From RUG14130 sp045598325 (GTDB lineage Bacteria; Bacillota; Clostridia; Christensenellales; Aristaeellaceae): 64,000 nt of DNA. Numbering within the stretch: position 1 is the first letter of the stretch; every line of letters begins with the position of its first letter. Positions 57,159 through 64,000 of the stretch are shown here, one piece after another. The position numbers and the translations under genes were made by a program. The DNA is taken from contig JAZLLT010000019.1 of NCBI GenBank assembly GCA_045598325.1, forward strand, positions 1-64,000, read 5' to 3'. The notes beneath the pieces are model-generated. The model did not search any database, was not told the origin of the DNA, and saw nothing but the letters and a program-made list of their open reading frames with translations.

Positions 57159-57532
57159 GATTCCGCTCCTTTGATATCGTAGCCCGCGGCGGAGAGCGCC
57201 GCGATCGCGGCTGTGAGGTTCTCTTCCTTTATGAGTACATAATCCGTGTTATAGGTGGAAACGGCGAAGATGCCGACCTTCGCTTTCGCCAGAATGTCGA
57301 GAATCGGCGCGAGGACGCCTACCATAGTAAACTCGAATACGCCCTCCAGACGGAAACACCGCCAGCCGTCTTCCCGGTTGGACGCGTCCGCGGGCACGAG
57401 CGCCGTATCGCATACGAGAGAAAGTTCGTCCGCGGTCTTGCCGATGAAGCAGAAGTCCTCTTTCAGAAGGGCAGGGGAAATGTTCCCGACCTGACAGACG
57501 GTGAAAGGCACGGGCAGCAGCGTGAGCGTCAT
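57155..57532 (-). CDS. ACT-domain protein
   Basis: A 125-residue protein with two ACT-like halves, of the type related to CASTOR-like amino acid sensors. The C-terminal half is clear: RLEGVFEFTMVGVLAPILDI, then AKVGIFAVSTYNTDYVLIKEENL. Such small proteins bind amino acids as regulators. The ribosome site is modest (AAAGGA). It is the first gene of a pair with the FRG protein, transcribed from a good promoter and divergent from an amino acid ABC system. Confidence 0.85.
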   Translation of the reverse strand: MTLTLLPVPFTVCQVGNISPALLKEDFCFIGKTADELSLVCDTALVPADASNREDGWRCFRLEGVFEFTMVGVLAPILDILAKAKVGIFAVSTYNTDYVLIKEENLTAAIAALSAAGYDIKGAES

Positions 57533-57561
57533 ACAGGAAAGTCCTTTCGGTTGATGCCTTC

Positions 57562-57590
57562 ATTATAGCAGAAATCCGGCAGCGGCGCAA
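57562..57590 (-). promoter_or_regulatory. Promoter of the ACT-FRG pair
   Basis: On the minus strand TTGCGC (57590-57585), 17 bases, TATAAT (57567-57562). Confidence 0.8.
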
Positions 57591-57605
57591 GGGGAGGAAA
57601 GAATG

Positions 57606-57698
57606 TGCATATTTATGCAGGATATACATGCGGGGCTGCATATATGCGGAAAAACGCCGCGCCGGACGCATATTCGCATATTTATACAATGATTATGT
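57606..57698. promoter_or_regulatory. Cluster of GCATAT palindromes, possible operator
   Basis: TGCATA-tt-TATGCA (57606-57619), GCATATATGC (57638-57647) and further GCATAT half-sites to about 57690 lie upstream of the amino acid transport promoter. The spacing suggests binding sites for a dimeric regulator, perhaps an amino-acid-responsive one. Not identified. Confidence 0.45.
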
Positions 57699-57726
57699 AT
57701 ATTATGTTAATTCTGCTCCGAAATAC

Positions 57727-57755
57727 TTGCATTATGAGCGGCTTCGTTGTATAAT
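57727..57755 (+). promoter_or_regulatory. Promoter of the amino acid ABC operon
   Basis: TTGCAT (57727-57732), 17 bases, TATAAT (57750-57755). Confidence 0.8.
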
Positions 57756-57788
57756 CCGTGCATATTCAATTTCAGGAGGATATTTACA

Positions 57789-58532
57789 ATGAAAAAGATT
57801 CTTTCTCTGGTCATGGCTCTCTGCCTGATTCTTTCCTGCTTCGCGATGGCGGAGGAACTCCCCGTTCTGACCATGGGCACCAACGCCGCATTCCCTCCCT
57901 ATGAGTTCTATGAGGACAATGAGATCGTCGGCATCGACGCCGAGATCGCATACGCCATCGGCGAGAAACTCGGCTACAAAGTAGAAATCATGGACATGGA
58001 CTTTGATACTCTGGTCGCCAATGTCGCCACCGGCAAGATCGACTTCGCCATGGCCGGCATGACCGTGACCGAAGAGCGTCTGCAGAGCGTGTTCTTCTCC
58101 ACCTCCTACGCCAAGGGCGTTCAGGCGATCATCGTTCCCGAAGGCTCTCCCATTACCTGCGTTGACGACCTCTATGCCGAGGGCGCCGCGTTCAAGGTAG
58201 GCGTTCAGGAAGGCACCACCGGTGACATCTACTGCACCGATGATTTCGGCGAGGAGCTCGTTTACAAGTTCAAGAACGGCGCCGAAGCCGTTGCCGCTCT
58301 GCTGGCCGGCAAACTGGACTGCGTCATCATCGACAACAACCCCGCCAAGGCGTTCGTCGAAGCCAATGAAGGTCTCGTGATCCTCGAAAGCTCCTACGCC
58401 GATGAAGACTATGCCGCCGCTCTGTCCTATGACAATCCCGAACTGTGCGAGAAGTTCGACGCAGCCATTACCGAACTGATCGAAGACGGCACCATCGCCG
58501 CCATCCTCGAGAAATATATTCCCGCGGAATAA
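57789..58532 (+). CDS. Polar amino acid ABC transporter substrate-binding protein
   Basis: A 247-residue exported binding protein of the SBP_bac_3 family (His/Gln/Arg/cystine type). The signal peptide MKKILSLVMALCLILSC ends near FAMA-EEL. The mature start LTMGTNAAFPPYEF, GIDAEIAYAIGEKLGYK, the FAMAGMTVTEER segment and the VGVQEGTTGD hinge are typical. GGAGG precedes the ATG at 57789. A strong hairpin separates it from the permease gene. The transported amino acid is not determined. Confidence 0.93.
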   Translation: MKKILSLVMALCLILSCFAMAEELPVLTMGTNAAFPPYEFYEDNEIVGIDAEIAYAIGEKLGYKVEIMDMDFDTLVANVATGKIDFAMAGMTVTEERLQSVFFSTSYAKGVQAIIVPEGSPITCVDDLYAEGAAFKVGVQEGTTGDIYCTDDFGEELVYKFKNGAEAVAALLAGKLDCVIIDNNPAKAFVEANEGLVILESSYADEDYAAALSYDNPELCEKFDAAITELIEDGTIAAILEKYIPAE

Positions 58533-58552
58533 TCGGATTTCAAAACCGCATA

Positions 58553-58585
58553 GAAAATGAAGGGGCCGAGAACCCCTTCATTTTC
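58553..58585 (+). terminator. Hairpin between binding protein and permease genes
   Basis: GAAAATGAAGGGG / CCCCTTCATTTTC stem with only a short T run within the arm. It probably attenuates transcription or protects the 3' end of the binding-protein mRNA. Confidence 0.75.
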
Positions 58586-58622
58586 GGCGTGTAAAGAGAA
58601 TAATCGGAAAGTGGTACACCTC

Positions 58623-59924
58623 ATGAAGAAAACCATCAAAATCGCCGCCATTGTGCTCGTCTGCGTCATCGCCGCGGGTGCGCTGGGCTTCGGCTGCTAC
58701 GAGTGGCTGTTCAAGGGCGCGGAAGTCATTCCCGTCAAGGACGGCAAACTCACCGGCACCAAGACCAGTTGGCTCACCGCCCGGAACGGATCCGGGGACT
58801 ATATCAAAGTCGCGGACATCACAGCTCCCACGGGCTACTCGTCCGTGAAGGGCGCGGAAGACGCGGACGGAGATCCGCTGACCACCCAGTTCGTCTACGC
58901 GAAAAAGGATAAATCCGCGGGCGAAAGCACCCTCACCGTGACCGCCGTCCACATGACGGAGGCGGAAGCACTTGCCGGAGGCTATGCCGAAACCAAACTC
59001 ACCATACCCGACAGCATGCGCAAGGGCAGCCGCGAAGGCGAAGTCTACACGGTGCTGACGAAGACGGGGGAGGACGGCAAGACGCTGTGCCTGATGCCCT
59101 CCGCCTATGACGATATCCTTGTCTGTGCCGAACTGACGCTCGCCGAGGGTATGAGCGTCAACGATGAACTGTATCCCATGGCGGCGAAGGTGACCCCTTC
59201 CAGGCGCCTGCATCCCTTCATCAGCGACCTGAAACTCAATTTCGTGGACGACAGCCGCTGGAACTATCTGCTGGATGGTCTGCTCATCACCCTGCTCATC
59301 ACTTTCGCGTCCGGCTTCATGGGCATTATTCTCGGCGCCATCGTGGCGTCCATCCGCTCCACCTGGCAGAAGAACAACGAGAATATGCATCCCGGCGCGG
59401 GCAAGACGCTGCTCAAAATCGCGGACAGGATCTGCGGCGTGTATCTGACCGTCATCCGCGGAACGCCTGTGATGGTGCAGCTGCTTATCATGTACCTCAT
59501 CATTTTCGCCTCTTCGTCCAACGGCACCATGTCCGCCATCCTTGCCTTCGGCATCAACTCCGGCGCTTATGTGGCGGAGATCATCCGCGGCGGCATCGTG
59601 AGCATCGACAACGGTCAGTTCGAGGCGGGCCGCTCTCTGGGCTTCAACTACTTCCAGACCATGTGGTACATCATCCTGCCCCAGGTGTTCAAGAACATCC
59701 TTCCTGCCCTCGCCAACGAATTTATCGCCCTGCTGAAGGAGACTTCCGTTTCCGGCTATGTGGCGGTGCGCGACCTCAACAAGGGCGGCGAGATCATCCG
59801 CTCTGTCACTTATTCGCCCTTCATGCCCCTGCTGGCGGTAGCGGCGATCTATCTGGCGCTGGTCATGTTCTTTACGAAACTGGTCGGCATTCTGGAAAGG
59901 AGGCTGCGCAGCAGTGACCATTAA
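58623..59924 (+). CDS. Polar amino acid ABC permease with extra N-terminal domain
   Basis: 433 residues. The C-terminal 225 are a normal HisMQ-type permease: NYLLDGLLITLLITF, RGTPVMVQLLI, and the EAA loop EAGRSLGFNYFQTMWYIILPQ. In front lies a membrane helix (about 7-29) and a roughly 165-residue hydrophilic domain (30-195) that typical 215-230-residue permeases lack. By topology it would sit outside the membrane. ATG 58623 has a weak site; GTG 58611 is an alternative. The ATPase gene overlaps its end by 11 bases. Confidence 0.88.
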   Translation: MKKTIKIAAIVLVCVIAAGALGFGCYEWLFKGAEVIPVKDGKLTGTKTSWLTARNGSGDYIKVADITAPTGYSSVKGAEDADGDPLTTQFVYAKKDKSAGESTLTVTAVHMTEAEALAGGYAETKLTIPDSMRKGSREGEVYTVLTKTGEDGKTLCLMPSAYDDILVCAELTLAEGMSVNDELYPMAAKVTPSRRLHPFISDLKLNFVDDSRWNYLLDGLLITLLITFASGFMGIILGAIVASIRSTWQKNNENMHPGAGKTLLKIADRICGVYLTVIRGTPVMVQLLIMYLIIFASSSNGTMSAILAFGINSGAYVAEIIRGGIVSIDNGQFEAGRSLGFNYFQTMWYIILPQVFKNILPALANEFIALLKETSVSGYVAVRDLNKGGEIIRSVTYSPFMPLLAVAAIYLALVMFFTKLVGILERRLRSSDH

Positions 59925-60669
59925 AAAAACGGGAGATGTGATCATCTCCGTGCGCGACCTGCAAAAGGATTTTCTGGGCGGAAAACTGAAAGCCCTGCGC
60001 GGCATCACCACCGATATCCGCCGCGGCGAGGTGGTGGTCGTCATCGGTCCGTCCGGCAGCGGCAAAAGTACCTTTCTGCGCTGCCTGAACCTCATGGAAC
60101 TGCCCACGGGCGGCACCGTGACCTTCGAGGGCACGGACATCACCGATCCCTCCGTCAACATCAATGTGCACCGCCAGAAGATCGGCATGGTCTTCCAGCA
60201 TTTCAATCTCTTCCCCCACATGACGGTACTGCGCAACATGACCATCGCGCCCATCAAACTGCTGCACATGAGCGAAGCGGCGGCGGTGGAAAAGGCGATG
60301 AAACTGCTGGAGATCGTCGGTCTCAAGGACCGCGCCAACTCCTATCCAAACCAACTCTCCGGCGGACAGAAACAGCGCGTTGCCATCGTGCGCGCCCTGT
60401 GCATGGAGCCTGATGTGATGCTGTTTGACGAGCCCACCTCCGCTCTCGACCCCGAAATGGTCGGCGAAGTGCTGGAGGTTATGAAAAACCTCGCCAAGAG
60501 CGGCATGACCATGGTGGTCGTGACCCACGAGATGGGCTTTGCCCGCGAGGTGGGCGACCGCGTGCTGTTTGTGGACGGCGGCAAGATCGTTGAGGAAGGC
60601 ACGCCCGACGAGATCTTCAACCACGCGCAGAACAAGCGCACGCAGGACTTCCTGTCGAAGATCCTGTAA
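59914..60669 (+). CDS. Polar amino acid ABC transporter ATP-binding protein
   Basis: A 251-residue ATPase of the GlnQ/HisP family: Walker A GPSGSGKST, Q-loop MVFQHFNLFPHMTV, signature LSGGQKQRVAIVRAL, Walker B VMLFDEPTSALDPE, and switch His in VVVTHEMGFA. A GTG start at 59914 is used, after AAGGAGG, overlapping the permease gene. It is the third gene of a binding protein-permease-ATPase operon. Confidence 0.94.
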   Translation: MTIKKTGDVIISVRDLQKDFLGGKLKALRGITTDIRRGEVVVVIGPSGSGKSTFLRCLNLMELPTGGTVTFEGTDITDPSVNINVHRQKIGMVFQHFNLFPHMTVLRNMTIAPIKLLHMSEAAAVEKAMKLLEIVGLKDRANSYPNQLSGGQKQRVAIVRALCMEPDVMLFDEPTSALDPEMVGEVLEVMKNLAKSGMTMVVVTHEMGFAREVGDRVLFVDGGKIVEEGTPDEIFNHAQNKRTQDFLSKIL

Positions 60670-60694
60670 CGGAAGGCAGACCGTCACCCCGCAA

Positions 60695-60829
60695 GGGAGG
60701 CTGTCAGTCTCCCGCGCATCCGAAATCCGTGCCCGCGGGGGCGGATATCATCCGCCAGCCATACCGGTACGGAAACGCGGCATCGGCGAAAAACGCCGTA
60801 TCCCGCCGGGCGAGGGCTTGCTCCCGCCG
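60695..60829. repeat. Cluster of short GC-rich hairpins
   Basis: GGGAG-gctgtcagt-CTCCC (60695-60713), GGCGGAT-atc-ATCCGCC (60740-60756), GGCG-aaaaa-CGCC (60785-60797) and GGGCGAG...CTCCCGCC with CTTG loop (60808-60828). They fill the gap between the amino acid transporter and the thioredoxin gene. The second and last hairpins recur at 49240 and at 1963/26441. Confidence 0.6.
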
Positions 60830-60851
60830 AACCCCCGAAAGGAGCTAAAAT

Positions 60852-61160
60852 ATGGAACTTACTCTCACCAAAGAAAATTTCGAATCCGAAGCGGTAAACA
60901 GCCCCATCCCCGTCATCATCGATTTCTGGGCGCCCTGGTGCGGTCCCTGCCGTATGCTGGGCCCCGTCATCGCGCAGCTCGCCGGGGAGAACGAAGGAAA
61001 AATCAAGGTCTGCAAGGTCAATGTGGACGAGCAGGAAGAGCTCGCCATGGCGTTCAAGGTAAGCAGTATCCCGCTGGTCGTCCGCATGGACGGCGGCAAG
61101 GTGACCAAAATGTCCCTTGGCTACAAGAGCAAGGAAGCCCTCGAAGCCGAGATCCTGTAA
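60852..61160 (+). CDS. Thioredoxin
   Basis: A 102-residue thioredoxin with the redox site W-C-G-P-C in FWAPWCGPCRML and the cis-proline in SIPLVV, where most relatives have TIPT. Length is typical for a single cytoplasmic thioredoxin domain. AAAGGAG precedes the ATG. No thioredoxin reductase gene is adjacent. It may be transcribed with the upstream transporter or from a promoter in the hairpin-filled gap; none is clear. Confidence 0.92.
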   Translation: MELTLTKENFESEAVNSPIPVIIDFWAPWCGPCRMLGPVIAQLAGENEGKIKVCKVNVDEQEELAMAFKVSSIPLVVRMDGGKVTKMSLGYKSKEALEAEIL

Positions 61161-61234
61161 GCGACGCCGGATATCGGGACCGGTGCAGCCGGGCATCCGG
61201 ACGCGTTTATACGGGACGAAAACGGCAGAAAGCA

Positions 61235-61268
61235 GAGCATGAGATGCGGTGTCTCATGCTCCGTTTTG
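61235..61268 (+). terminator. Terminator after the thioredoxin gene
   Basis: GAGCATGAGA / TCTCATGCTC stem followed by CGTTTTGT. Confidence 0.85.
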
Positions 61269-61405
61269 TATGAACGCGGGTCCCGGAAGCGCTCTGCCCG
61301 GGTGATTTTGCAAGTTGCACACCCTGGATTTTCATTTTCTGACAAAATGAAGAATAAAAATAAGTAAATTTGCATTTTTTCAAGCGCCAATGTACAAATT
61401 GCATA

Positions 61406-61434
61406 TTGACATCGGCACTATGTTGTGTTAAAAT
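61406..61434 (+). promoter_or_regulatory. Promoter of the DUF3798 gene
   Basis: TTGACA (61406-61411), 17 bases, TAAAAT (61429-61434). The AT-rich stretch 61300-61405 before it holds no gene but several TTGCA words (for example TTGCAAGTTGCA near 61307) that might be regulatory. Confidence 0.85.
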
Positions 61435-61482
61435 GCTTATGAAGTCGTTCAAGCGACAAATTTTTGAAAGAGGGCACTGTAT

Positions 61483-62619
61483 ATGAAGAAACTGCTCAGT
61501 CTCGTTCTTGTACTCGTTCTTGCGCTTTGCTGCGTGAACTTCGCTTCCGCCGAAGAAGAGTCCAAGGGCTACAAGATCGCCATCCTGACCGGCACCGCAT
61601 CCCAGGGCGATGAAGAAATCACCGCTGCCCAGACGCTGGCTGCCCAGTATCCCGAGATTGTCATCACCGACACCTATCCCGATGCTTTCGCTTCCGAAGT
61701 TGAGACCACCATCTCCAAACTTCTCGCGTTTGCCGCGGATCCCGAAGTCAAGGCCATCATCTTTGTTCAGGGCGTTCAGGGCGCGACCTCCGCGTTCACC
61801 CAGATCAAAGAAAAGCGCCCCGACATCCTGCTGATCACCGGTGTTCCCGCCGAGGATCCCGCTCCCATCAGCGCGGCTGCGGATATCGTTCTTGCCAACG
61901 ATGAAATCGGCTGCGGCTATCAGGTTGCCGACAAGGCTGCCGAGTGGGGTTGCGATGTTATCATCCACTACTCCTTCGCCCGTCATATGTCCTACGAGAC
62001 CATCGTTGCTAAGCACGACGCGATGAAGCTCACCGCCGACACCTATGGCATCGAGTTCGTTGACCGTGACTGTCCCGATCCCACCGGCGATGCCGGCGCC
62101 AGCGGCGCTCAGGCCTTCATCCTTGAGGATATCCCGAAGGTCATGGAGGAGTTCGAAGGCAAGAAGGTTTGCTTCTACTGCACCAACTGCGGTATGCAGG
62201 TTGCTCTCCAGCAGGCCATCGTAAACGAAGAGAATGCGTACTATGCGCTTCCCTGCTGCCCCAGCCCCTTCCACGGCTTCCAGGAAGCATTCGGTATTGA
62301 GTCCTCTTACGGCGATATCGAAGGCACCATCAAGATCCTCGCCAACTACCTGAACGATCACGGCGCCGCTTCCAGATTCTCCACCTGGTCCGTGCCCGTA
62401 AACATGAGCATGATTCTGGGCGCTTTCGAATATGCCTGCGCTTACGCCGAAGGCAAGATCGAAGGCAAACTGGATGTTGACCTCCTGGCCGAGTGCGTCA
62501 GCAAGGCTGCAGACGCCACCGTTGCTTTCGATGTCTACACCAACGACAAGGGCGAAACCTTCAGCAACTACCTGCTGATGGCGCTCAATCCCATCGACTT
62601 CCTCGATTACATCGATTAA
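61483..62619 (+). CDS. DUF3798 family periplasmic-type binding protein
   Basis: A 378-residue exported protein. The signal peptide MKKLLSLVLVLVLALCC is followed by FASA-EEE. The DUF3798 pattern is clear: YKIAILTGTASQGDEEITAA, TYPDAFASEVETTISK, PEVKAIIFVQGVQGA and the HMSYETI region; the fold resembles type I periplasmic binding proteins. A GAGGG site precedes the ATG. The following sugar-type ABC ATPase suggests that it is the binding component of that importer. The ligand is unknown. Confidence 0.88.
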   Translation: MKKLLSLVLVLVLALCCVNFASAEEESKGYKIAILTGTASQGDEEITAAQTLAAQYPEIVITDTYPDAFASEVETTISKLLAFAADPEVKAIIFVQGVQGATSAFTQIKEKRPDILLITGVPAEDPAPISAAADIVLANDEIGCGYQVADKAAEWGCDVIIHYSFARHMSYETIVAKHDAMKLTADTYGIEFVDRDCPDPTGDAGASGAQAFILEDIPKVMEEFEGKKVCFYCTNCGMQVALQQAIVNEENAYYALPCCPSPFHGFQEAFGIESSYGDIEGTIKILANYLNDHGAASRFSTWSVPVNMSMILGAFEYACAYAEGKIEGKLDVDLLAECVSKAADATVAFDVYTNDKGETFSNYLLMALNPIDFLDYID

Positions 62620-62620
62620 T

Positions 62621-62679
62621 TCTTAACTGCTGCTGTGCCCGGAGCGCCCTGCGCGGCGTTTCGGGCATTTTAGTTAAGA
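62621..62679 (+). other. Large intergenic stem-loop
   Basis: TCTTAACT (62621-62628) pairs with AGTTAAGA (62672-62679), enclosing a GC-rich inner stem (TGCCCG... / ...CGGGCA). It nearly fills the gap before the ATPase gene and has no T run. It probably sets the ratio of binding protein to membrane components. Confidence 0.6.
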
Positions 62680-62693
62680 CGGGAGGCAATACT

Positions 62694-64000
62694 TTGGCAT
62701 CTGAATTTGTACTTGAAATGAACCATATCACAAAAGAATATGGTCAGAACACCGTGCTGAGCGATGTGACGCTCAAAGTAAAGCCCGGTGAAATACACGC
62801 GCTTATGGGTGAAAACGGCGCGGGCAAATCCACATTGATGAATGTGCTTTTCGGCATGCCCGTCATTCACGCTACCGGCGGTTTTAAAGGTCAACTTCTT
62901 GTTGACGGAGTGGAATCCAAAATCACTTCGCCTTTCGATGCCATGAAGAAAGGCATCGGCATGGTCCATCAGGAATTCATGCTGATCCCCGGCTTTACCG
63001 TGACCGAGAACATCAAGTTGAACCGTGAAACGGCAAAGGGATGGCTCGGCAGCAAGCTTTTCGGTAAAGAAATGGAAATGCTTGACAACAAAGCCATGTC
63101 CGAAGATGCGAGGCGCGCGCTTGACAGCGTCAACATGAACATCGACGAGTTTGCCAGGGTGGAAGGTCTGCCTGTCGGGCACATGCAGTTTATCGAGATC
63201 GCGCGCGAAATCGATAAGAAAAATATGAAATTGCTGGTCTTTGATGAGCCGACCGCGGTGCTTACGGAAAGCGAAGCGGCGCAGCTGATCAAAGTCATGA
63301 AGGATATTGCCGCAAAAGGCATCGCCATCATTTTCATTACGCACAGACTCGAAGAGGTAATGAACGCCGCGGATACCGTGACGATCCTGCGCGACGGCAA
63401 ACTGGTTACCTCGATTGCGAAGAAAGAAACAACCATTGATGAAATGGCGTCCCTGATGATCGGACGCGGCAGCAGTGGGTTAATCGATATAGGCAAGACC
63501 CGCAGGGAAAAATCGGACACGGTCGCGATGTCCATAAAGGATCTTTATGTGGACATGCCCGGCGAAACCGTGAAAGGCCTCGACCTTGATGTATATGAGG
63601 GCGAGATCATCGGCATCGGCGGTCTGGCGGGTCAGGGCAAACTCGGCATCGCCAACGGCATCATGGGCCTTTATCCCGCGGCCGGCGAAGTGGAACTATA
63701 CGGCGAAAAACTCCCGCTCGGCGACGCCGGCAACGCGCTGAAGAGCGGCCTTGCGATGGTGAGCGAGGACAGAAAGCAGATCGGTCTTCTGCTGGACCAG
63801 TCCATCGAGGACAACATCGTGTTTTCCGCCATGCAGATCCGCAATGACTTTATCAAAAAACTTCCTCTGCCGATCAAACTGAAGGACGGCAAGGCCATCC
63901 GCAGGCAGGCGGAGGACATGAAAAAGGAACTGGATATCCGCTGCTTCTCCACGAAGCAGGCGACAGGCACGCTGTCGGGCGGCAACCAGCAGAAGGTGTG
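62694..64000 (+). CDS. Sugar-type ABC transporter, double ATPase subunit (partial)
   Basis: The gene starts at TTG 62694 (GGAGG 7 bases upstream) and runs off the window after about 435 codons. Domain 1 has Walker A GENGAGKST, signature VGHMQFIEIAREI and Walker B LLVFDEPTAVL. Domain 2 (from about residue 280) has the typical degenerate Walker A GLAGQGKLG, MVSEDRKQIGLL, and the LSGGNQQKV signature just at the window edge. This is the RbsA/MglA/BMP ATPase family. The permeases should follow outside the window. Confidence 0.92.
   Translation, partial: MASEFVLEMNHITKEYGQNTVLSDVTLKVKPGEIHALMGENGAGKSTLMNVLFGMPVIHATGGFKGQLLVDGVESKITSPFDAMKKGIGMVHQEFMLIPGFTVTENIKLNRETAKGWLGSKLFGKEMEMLDNKAMSEDARRALDSVNMNIDEFARVEGLPVGHMQFIEIAREIDKKNMKLLVFDEPTAVLTESEAAQLIKVMKDIAAKGIAIIFITHRLEEVMNAADTVTILRDGKLVTSIAKKETTIDEMASLMIGRGSSGLIDIGKTRREKSDTVAMSIKDLYVDMPGETVKGLDLDVYEGEIIGIGGLAGQGKLGIANGIMGLYPAAGEVELYGEKLPLGDAGNALKSGLAMVSEDRKQIGLLLDQSIEDNIVFSAMQIRNDFIKKLPLPIKLKDGKAIRRQAEDMKKELDIRCFSTKQATGTLSGGNQQKV

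Overview
The window looks like a chromosomal piece of an uncultured, fairly GC-rich Clostridia-type Firmicute. The signs are: a ribosomal L10-leader attenuator in front of rplJL, an IspH-S1 fusion gene, strong GGAGG ribosome sites with frequent TTG/GTG starts, TTGACA-N17-TATAAT promoters, and solute-binding proteins with short MKKLLSL-type signal peptides. I cannot place it to genus. No rRNA, tRNA, CRISPR array or intact insertion sequence was seen.

Layout. 0-2 kb: tail of an unknown gene, a small unknown protein, rplJ-rplL, then a 380-base gap full of stem-loops. 2-9 kb: a MazG-like pyrophosphohydrolase, a TIM-barrel sugar isomerase, the lipid operon pssA-psd-PAP2, and a heparinase-like gene with an RpiB-cysteine-peptidase fusion. 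9.2-16.9 kb: rpoB-rpoC, unusually separated from rplJL by about 7.7 kb. 17-26 kb: carbohydrate genes (discoidin-like protein, GH38 mannosidase, MBL-fold protein, glpK, Gfo/Idh/MocA oxidoreductase), a methyltransferase and an EEP-fold phosphatase/nuclease. 26-36 kb: a heterodimeric ABC exporter, an ABC-F ATPase, a Card1-like CARF nuclease overlapping an AI-2E-type permease, and ispH-rpsA. 36.5-39.5 kb: a lower-GC type II restriction-modification island with controller protein, PD-(D/E)XK-like endonuclease, C5 methyltransferase and a clear C-box operator. 39.5-47.6 kb: an ABCG-like exporter with a membrane-fused ATPase, pgi, an SPFH/prohibitin gene behind a yybP-ykoY (manganese) riboswitch, a methyltransferase remnant, and copA with a C-terminal CopZ-like domain that has its own internal start.

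47.8-64 kb is mostly transport: a BMP-type (nucleoside-like) ABC operon, a frameshifted XRE regulator, a degenerate polysaccharide deacetylase, a frameshifted second sugar isomerase, an FRG-domain/ACT-domain gene pair, a polar amino acid ABC system whose permease carries a large extra N-terminal domain, a thioredoxin, and a DUF3798 binding protein followed by a sugar-type ABC ATPase that runs off the end.

The most notable points are the manganese riboswitch in front of an SPFH gene, the orphan CARF nuclease with no CRISPR genes nearby, the complete controller-type restriction system, the RpiB-C39 and CopA-CopZ fusions, and intergenic clusters of short hairpins that recur at several places. 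All calls come from reading the sequence; family names rest on recognised motifs, not on database searches.
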